DNA of 64,000 nt from Owenia fusiformis (lineage: Eukaryota > Annelida > Polychaeta > Sabellida > Oweniidae), in the NCBI GenBank assembly GCA_903813345.2, contig CAIIXF020000003.1:19236931-19300930 (forward strand), given 5' to 3'. This document shows positions 58,859 through 64,000 of the stretch, piece by piece. The translations under genes were made by a program, and so were the position numbers. Position 1 is the stretch's first letter. The number at the start of each line of letters is the position of its first letter. A model generated the notes under the pieces. That model was not told the origin of the DNA, did not search any database, and worked only from the letters and a program-made list of their open reading frames with translations.

Positions 58859-61350
58859 CTGAAATATGAAATGATTATTTATTTAGACTGTTATATGTGG
58901 TACAACTGTTTTTAACTACAACTGTATTCAATTTAATATTATTGAATTATATGTATTTATACCACCTTTTTCAAACTAGTATTTTCAGAGAAAAAAATAT
59001 ATAAATATCTTTCATTGATTATAACTATCTTTTAAACAAAAATAATGTTCAAAAACACATTTTGAGATCAAAGATGAGAATTTAGTGTTTGGTGAAATAT
59101 CAATATTTGTAGAACCAAAGACATTAGTACATCAGTATATCTTGCCACAGTACCTGTAACTGCAACATGGGCTGATCCTCCACCTGACCCAATGTTCATC
59201 TCGCAGTTGTCGCCAATCCTGCAGCTAGAAAGAGTCACTGGTCTTGGCTAAAATTAAAAAGCTAACATTGTATATGCAAGTTCTTATCTTTGTTTTTACA
59301 TAATCACTCTAGTTCCCACAACTTCTGCTTAGCTTTTTAATTATCTGGAAGTTGCAGCAACGTTGGCTAGTTAGTTAATTATCTGCTAGTTGCATCAACT
59401 TTGGCTAGTTAGTTAATTATCTGCAAGTTTCCACAACTTTGGCTAGTTTATTAATTATCTGCAAGGTGCAACAACTTTGTCTAGTTGGTTGATTATCTGC
59501 AAGTTGCAACAACTTTGGCTAGTTGGTTAATTATCTACAAGTTTCCACAACTTTGGCTAGTTGGTTATTTATCTGCAAGTTGCAACAACTTTGTCTAGTT
59601 GGTTATTTATCTGCAAGTTGCAACAACTTTGTCTAGTTGGTTAATTATCTGCAAGTTGCAACAACTTTGTCTAGTTGGTTATTTATCTGCAAGTTGCAAC
59701 AACTTTGTCTAGTTGGTTAATTATCTGCAAGTTGCAACAACTTTGTCTAGTTGGTTATTTATCTGCAAGTTGCAACAACTTTGTCTAGTTGGTTAATTAT
59801 CTGCAAGTTGCAACAACTTTGGCTAGTTGGTTGATTATCTGCAAGTTGCAACAACTTTGGCAAGTTTGTTGATTATCTACAAGTTGCCACAACTTGTGCT
59901 TACATAACCATCTACAAGTTTCTACAACTTTGGCTCGTTAGTTGATTATCTGCAAGTTGCAACAAATTGTGCTTACATAATCTTCTGCACGTTGCCACAA
60001 TTTGGGCTTAGTTAATATTTTTTATCTGCAAGTGGCAACAACCTTTGCTATAATCATCTGTATATTGCCACAATTTGGCTTAGTTGAAATTATCTGCAAG
60101 TTGCAACAACTTATGCTATAATCGTCTGTATATTGTCACAATTTGGCTTTGTTGAAATATGCAAGTTGCAACAACTTATGCTGCTTACATAATCATCGAT
60201 TTGTGATCAAATAGTGTAGGTTACCACACGTTTGCCACATCTGTTCCAAAATTATTTTTGATTACCTTTGTTTCATCATGATGAGTACTGAATTTAGCTG
60301 TTTGTTCCTTTGGGGCAGCTCCAACATCACCTAAGTCTGCAAATTAATTGAAATCTGACTTTTGTCTTTTACCTTAAAAATGTCAAAGGATTTGAGCGAA
60401 TTCAGGGATAAAAGTGTACATCTATTTATGATGTCGTATGATCTGTAAAATGAAGCCCTCTGATTGGTCAGTTCTTGTGCTGTGCCAATCTGTATTGCTA
60501 CTGAGATTGTCCCGTTGATCATCTCCATTGCAATACACAAAATATTGGTACGGAGGAGACAATCTCAGTAACAATACAGAGGATCACACGATAAAAACGT
60601 TATTGAATGATTTTAAGTGCAATACAGGATATATTGTCTTGATATTCTGTATTGGCACTCGACTTCGTCTCGTTCCAATACAGAATTTCTCGAGCAGAAT
60701 ATATCCTGTATTGCACTTCACATCATTTGATAACTTATAATATCATAGAGATAAGTTGAGAGTTACTTCCTGAAGAAGTGTCAAAATTTTACAATATTTC
60801 TGCTCATTATTTCATGATTAGATAATGTTTTCATTTTATCATTCAATAAGATTACGATCGTTAACATCAGGCAATTGGCATGCTTTTTGAAAGACATTGC
60901 TTCTAATATTTTACACTCCATCTTCTTTGTTGCACTTTTGTACTGCCTATGATGTGATTTTAACTTGATGAAAATTTAAGTTGAATTTACCTTTTTCCAA
61001 CTTAATTGCAGCGACATCTATATTTTCTGACTCCTCACTGATAGTCTCACATGTAGTTATTGGACTACATGTACGTTGTAATTCATCAAACTTTGAAGCA
61101 TGTTCAGCAGTCAAGGAATATAGTGTTGCGATATTCGAATCGTGTTCACCAAGTTTTAAATCATGTTCATCAAGTTTTGAATCATGTTCTCTCAGTTTCT
61201 GATCTACACATTCCTGTAGCTGAACTATCTTCTCATTCATCTCAGACATCTCTCCATCATTTTCTCTTATGGGTTGCCATGCATCAATGACTTCTTTAAT
61301 CATTTGGTTGTCTTCTAATTTCTTGAGGTTTTGAGGCATGAAGGTTAACT
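58587..61350 (-). CDS. Death-domain gene DDB with RHIM-like cassette (5' end outside window)
   Basis: Visible exons in order: 60,991-61,350; 60,266-60,336; 59,154-59,247; 58,587-58,858. All GT..AG; phases 1, 0, 1 agree. About 264 residues are visible. Order: FMPQNLKKLED start shared with DDA; a coiled coil with exact heptads (KLREHDS, KLDEHDL, KLGEHDS); a short linker exon; a RHIM-like exon; a C-terminal Death domain. RHIM plus Death domain is the RIPK1 C-terminal arrangement, where RHIMs make amyloid-like signalling fibres. Here no kinase is seen, but the N-terminus lies beyond the window or the LINE at 61,445. Likely a cell-death or innate-immune adaptor (inference). Confidence 0.75.
59154..59247 (-). 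CDS. DDB exon with RHIM-like motif
   Basis: 94 nt, phase 0 to phase 1. It encodes PRPVTLSSCRIGDNCEMNIG, then SGGGSAHVAVT. RHIMs have an (I/V)Q(I/V/L)G core, then often N and M/L and a second hydrophobic-Gly six residues on, as in RIPK1 (IQIG, then six residues, then IG). Here CRIG, six residues (DNCEMN), then IG. The core Ile/Val and Gln are replaced by Cys and Arg, so it is an imperfect RHIM. A Gly/Ser-rich tail follows. Confidence 0.55.
59320..60190. repeat. 38-bp minisatellite in a DDB intron
   Basis: The unit TCTGCAAGTTGCAACAACTT plus TGTCTAGTTGGTTAATTA or TTTATTTA recurs about 20 times, strictly 38 bp in the middle and degenerate at both edges. It lies between the RHIM-like exon and the preceding small exon. 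Confidence 0.92.
60266..60336 (-). CDS. DDB small linker exon
   Basis: 71 nt, phase 1 to phase 0; acceptor TTTGCAG, donor ACAAAG|GTAATC. Encodes DLGDVGAAPKEQTAKFSTHH, then DETK. With the RHIM-like exon it forms a phase 1-1 cassette that can be skipped without frame change. Confidence 0.7.
60430..60725. repeat. Nested hairpins (small foldback element)
   Basis: AAGTGCAATACAGGATATAT at 60,615 pairs with ATATATCCTGTATTGCACTT ending near 60,719, around a CACTCGACTTCGTCTCG loop. A second pairing: AATCTGTATTG...GAGATTGTC with GACAATCTCAGTAACAATAC (60,486-60,582). Confidence 0.65.
60991..61350 (-). CDS. DDB coiled-coil exon
   Basis: 360 nt, phase 1 to phase 1; acceptor CCTTACAG, donor AAAG|GTAAAT. 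It encodes LTFMPQNLKKLEDNQMIKEV through the heptads to EKG. The 21-nt DNA repeat behind the heptads is visible at about 61,125-61,200 (AAGTTTTGAATCATGTTC). Confidence 0.8.
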
Positions 61351-61444
61351 CTGTAAGGATAATAATTGTTCATATTCACTAGACCTACACCACTTTTGCT
61401 ACAAAAAAAACATTAGTGCTTTTGAGAAAATTTACATATTTTGA

Positions 61445-63900
61445 TATTTTGATCGTTTAAATAGAAAATATAAACGTAATTATCAACGTAAGGAAGAAAT
61501 GGAATTAATGAACATGTGTAATGATAAATACGATCAAAAGTCTTTCTGGAAACAAATTGGTAAAATAGGCATATCTGAAAATAGGCAAAACAGTATTCCT
61601 ATGCAGGTTATCGACAGTGATGGTCAAATGTCAACCGATAAAAACACAATTTTGAACCAATGGGAAGTAGAGTTTCAGAAACTGTACAATCAAAAAGATA
61701 ATCCCAATTACAACTCTGAGTTTTTTCACTCTATTCAAACTGAGTACAACTCAATGAATACCGATGAGTCCAAGGACGTAAACCCTGATTTAAACAAAGA
61801 TATTTCTTTACAGGAGGTCATGTCAAGCATAAAAAATGCTAAACTGAGAAAAGCCGCTGGTTTTGATCGAATACCTGCTGAGGTTATAAAAAACCGGGCG
61901 TGTATGACATTACTTCATTTGATTATCGCATACTCATTCACTCACTCCATTGTTCCAGAACAATGGAACATGGGGATAATTAACCCAATTCCAAAATCTG
62001 GTAACAAAGAATGTCGAGTTCCTTTAAATAGCCGCGGAATAACCTTGATCTCGATACCTTGTAAGGTTTATTGCGACATTATAAACTCACGCTTGACTGA
62101 CTGGATTGAGAAAAATGGTAAACTTGTTGATGAACAAAACGGCTTTCGCAAGGAACGAAGCTGCCAGGACCATCTTTACTCATTATATTCTATTGTTCAT
62201 AACAGACAATTATCTAAACTGTCAACTTTTGTTTGTTTCGTAGATTTTTCTAAAGCCTTTGATAATATTAACAGACAATGTCTGTTTGTAAAATTGAATA
62301 GAATGGGCATTAAAGGTCGTATATATCATGCCATAGTCTCACTTTATGAAAATGTGCAATGTGCGGTGAGAATAAATGGTACTTTAACAAATTGGTTTCC
62401 CGTTTCAAAGGGTGTGAAACAAGGGTGTAAAATTTCACCGAGTCTTTTTTCAATATATATTAACTCTTTAGCCACTGAGATTAAAAATTTAGGGCTTGGT
62501 GTAAAATATGGTTTGAATGAAAATATTAGTTTACTCTTATATGCTGATGACATCGCTTTAATTGCTGCAAATGAGTTTGATCTTCAGACAATGTTAGATA
62601 AATTAAATGAATGGTGCAATAATTGGCGAATTCAAATCAATACTGAAAAAACCCAGGTTTTACATTTTCGCCCCAAAAATATTGTACAATCAAAATTTGT
62701 TTTTCTCTGTGGATTGAACACAATATCCTCTGTAAATGAATACCAATACCTAGGTTTGTATTTAGATGAGCACCTTACTTTTAAAAAGGCAATTGAAACA
62801 TTAGCAGCCTCTGCTAGCAGAGCTCTTGGAGTCATTATTGCTAAATTTTACCATAAGGGAGGTTTTACCTTTGATGTTTTCACAAAACTTTATAATTCAC
62901 TTGTTTTACCAATTATGACATATGGATCTGGTATTTGGGGAGATAAACCACGTGGACTGCTAAATAATGTTCAAAATAAGGCAGCCCGTTTCTTCCTAGG
63001 TGTTGGAAAGTACACACCAAATGATGCTGTAAATGGCGATATTGGATGGCCTTCATTTTATAGCGTTCAACTTAAGGAAACCTTTCGTCAGTGGTGTAGA
63101 CTTACAAATATGAATAATTCCCGTGTTACTAAAAAGATATTTACTTGGTCCAAAAATGTAAGAAAATCCTGGGAATACCAGGTCATTAAGATTTTTGATC
63201 AAAATGGCTTAACAGATTTCACTGATAAAGAATGTACACAAATCCATGGTACTAAGGCCAAGATTAAAAGTTTTCAAAAGAAACTTATCGATAAACATCA
63301 AATTGATTGGCATATAAACTTATGGAATGACAATAAAAACAAAGAAAATGGTAATAAACTTAGAAGTTATAGACTCCATAAATCTCGTTTTCATACCGAG
63401 GAATATGTTGAGATGTATTTACCTAGGATTTACAGACAAGCTCTGGCAAAACTTAGGTGTGGTGTATTACCTCTGAGGGTAGAAACTGGAAGATATAATC
63501 CCAAATTAGACCTTCATGACAGAATCTGTTTAATGTGTGATATGCAGGAAGTTGAAAATGAAATACACTTTCTAATAGATTGTCCATTGTATAATGATTT
63601 AAGATATGATGTTTTCACTTACATGTCATCATTGCATCCTTCTTTTGAAAATTCAACAAATTTAGCAAAATATTGTTTAATTATGTGTGATTGCAATGTT
63701 TACATGCTAGCAAAGCTAGTATATTGTATGTTTAAACGACGTAAATTATTTTTATTGTAAATTTTATTCAGTGTCTCATAAGTCGGCAACGGCTGGACGT
63801 GTACATATTATTCTTTTACCTCTACATGTGTATGTATATTTTAATTGTTTTTTTTTAGTGTAAATTGTATACGTGTGACACTTAAATAAACTATTTTAAA
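61445..63900 (+). mobile_element. 5'-truncated LINE with intact RT ORF (753+ codons)
   Basis: Open frame 61,499-63,760, continuing in frame upstream to about 61,445 (DRLNRKYKRNYQRKEE) before a stop. RT: FVCFVDFSKAFDNINRQC near residue 247 (motif A), GVKQGCKISPSLFSIYIN (motif B), LLLYADDIALIA near residue 347 (catalytic YADD). Downstream comes MTYGSGIWGDK, a thumb-like region, and a C-terminal CLMCDMQEVENEIHFLIDC zinc-knuckle-like tail. The upstream endonuclease domain is absent. Non-LTR, Jockey/CR1-like; clade not certain. It lies in a DDB intron, antisense to DDB, 90 bp upstream of its coiled-coil exon. No disabling mutation seen, so it is young. Confidence 0.9.
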
Positions 63901-64000
63901 CTATTAATATGATTTGTAGAGATTTCTTTTGTTCTGTTTATCAAATGTTGCTTCTGGGTCCTTTCGTTATACTTTTTAGTTGTGGGAACTACTACTGTAT
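63901..64000. other. Window edge, DDB intron presumed
   Basis: AT-rich sequence after the LINE 3' end (AATAAACTATTTTAAAC region). No feature seen. Confidence 0.4.

Noticed and set aside
59320-60190. CRISPR-like array
   Set aside because: Units are contiguous 38-bp repeats without unique spacers, in a eukaryotic intron.

Overview
This is animal (metazoan) nuclear DNA: AT-rich, intron-split genes with GT..AG junctions, and a very high load of transposon debris. The repeat style (ACATGTACATGTA-type runs, GGAC/GACGGACG simple repeats, GACCTTGACC-type dispersed repeats, many foldback MITEs) resembles marine invertebrates, especially bivalve molluscs. The phylum is a guess; nothing here fixes it.

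Layout. Bases 1-23,000 hold no gene I can support; they are MITEs, foldback elements and minisatellites. From 23,094 to 28,877 (minus strand) lies a complete 8-exon ZFAND1 gene (268 codons; two AN1 zinc fingers and a ubiquitin-like C-terminus). Head to head with it, 1.9 kb away, TONSL starts on the plus strand at 30,767; four N-terminal TPR-coding exons are visible to 37,392 and the rest was not found. From 39,936 to the right edge are two minus-strand paralogous genes that I call DDA and DDB. Each ends in a Death domain exon. DDA (384 codons, complete by exon phasing) has an unrecognised ~185-residue domain, an acidic linker and a Death domain. DDB (5' end outside the window) has a heptad-repeat coiled coil, then two extra small exons, one of which encodes a RHIM-like motif (CRIGDNCEMNIG), then the Death domain. 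DDB thus has the RHIM plus Death domain pairing of RIPK1-type cell-death and immune adaptors, without a kinase in the visible part. DDA appears to splice straight past that cassette.

DDA's last intron has been filled with mobile DNA: a mariner-like element, a Penelope-like RT with a LINE 3' end nested in its 3' region, and a ~9.9 kb block between ~115-bp inverted repeats that itself holds at least six smaller foldback elements. The 3' end of DDA (last 14 codons, stop and flank) has been copied into a 135-bp tandem array. A 5'-truncated LINE with a long intact RT ORF sits in a DDB intron at the right edge.

Several element boundaries are supported by target-site duplications read directly: hAT-like MITEs with 8-bp duplications, a piggyBac-like MITE family with TTAA, and several TA-flanked mariner-like elements.
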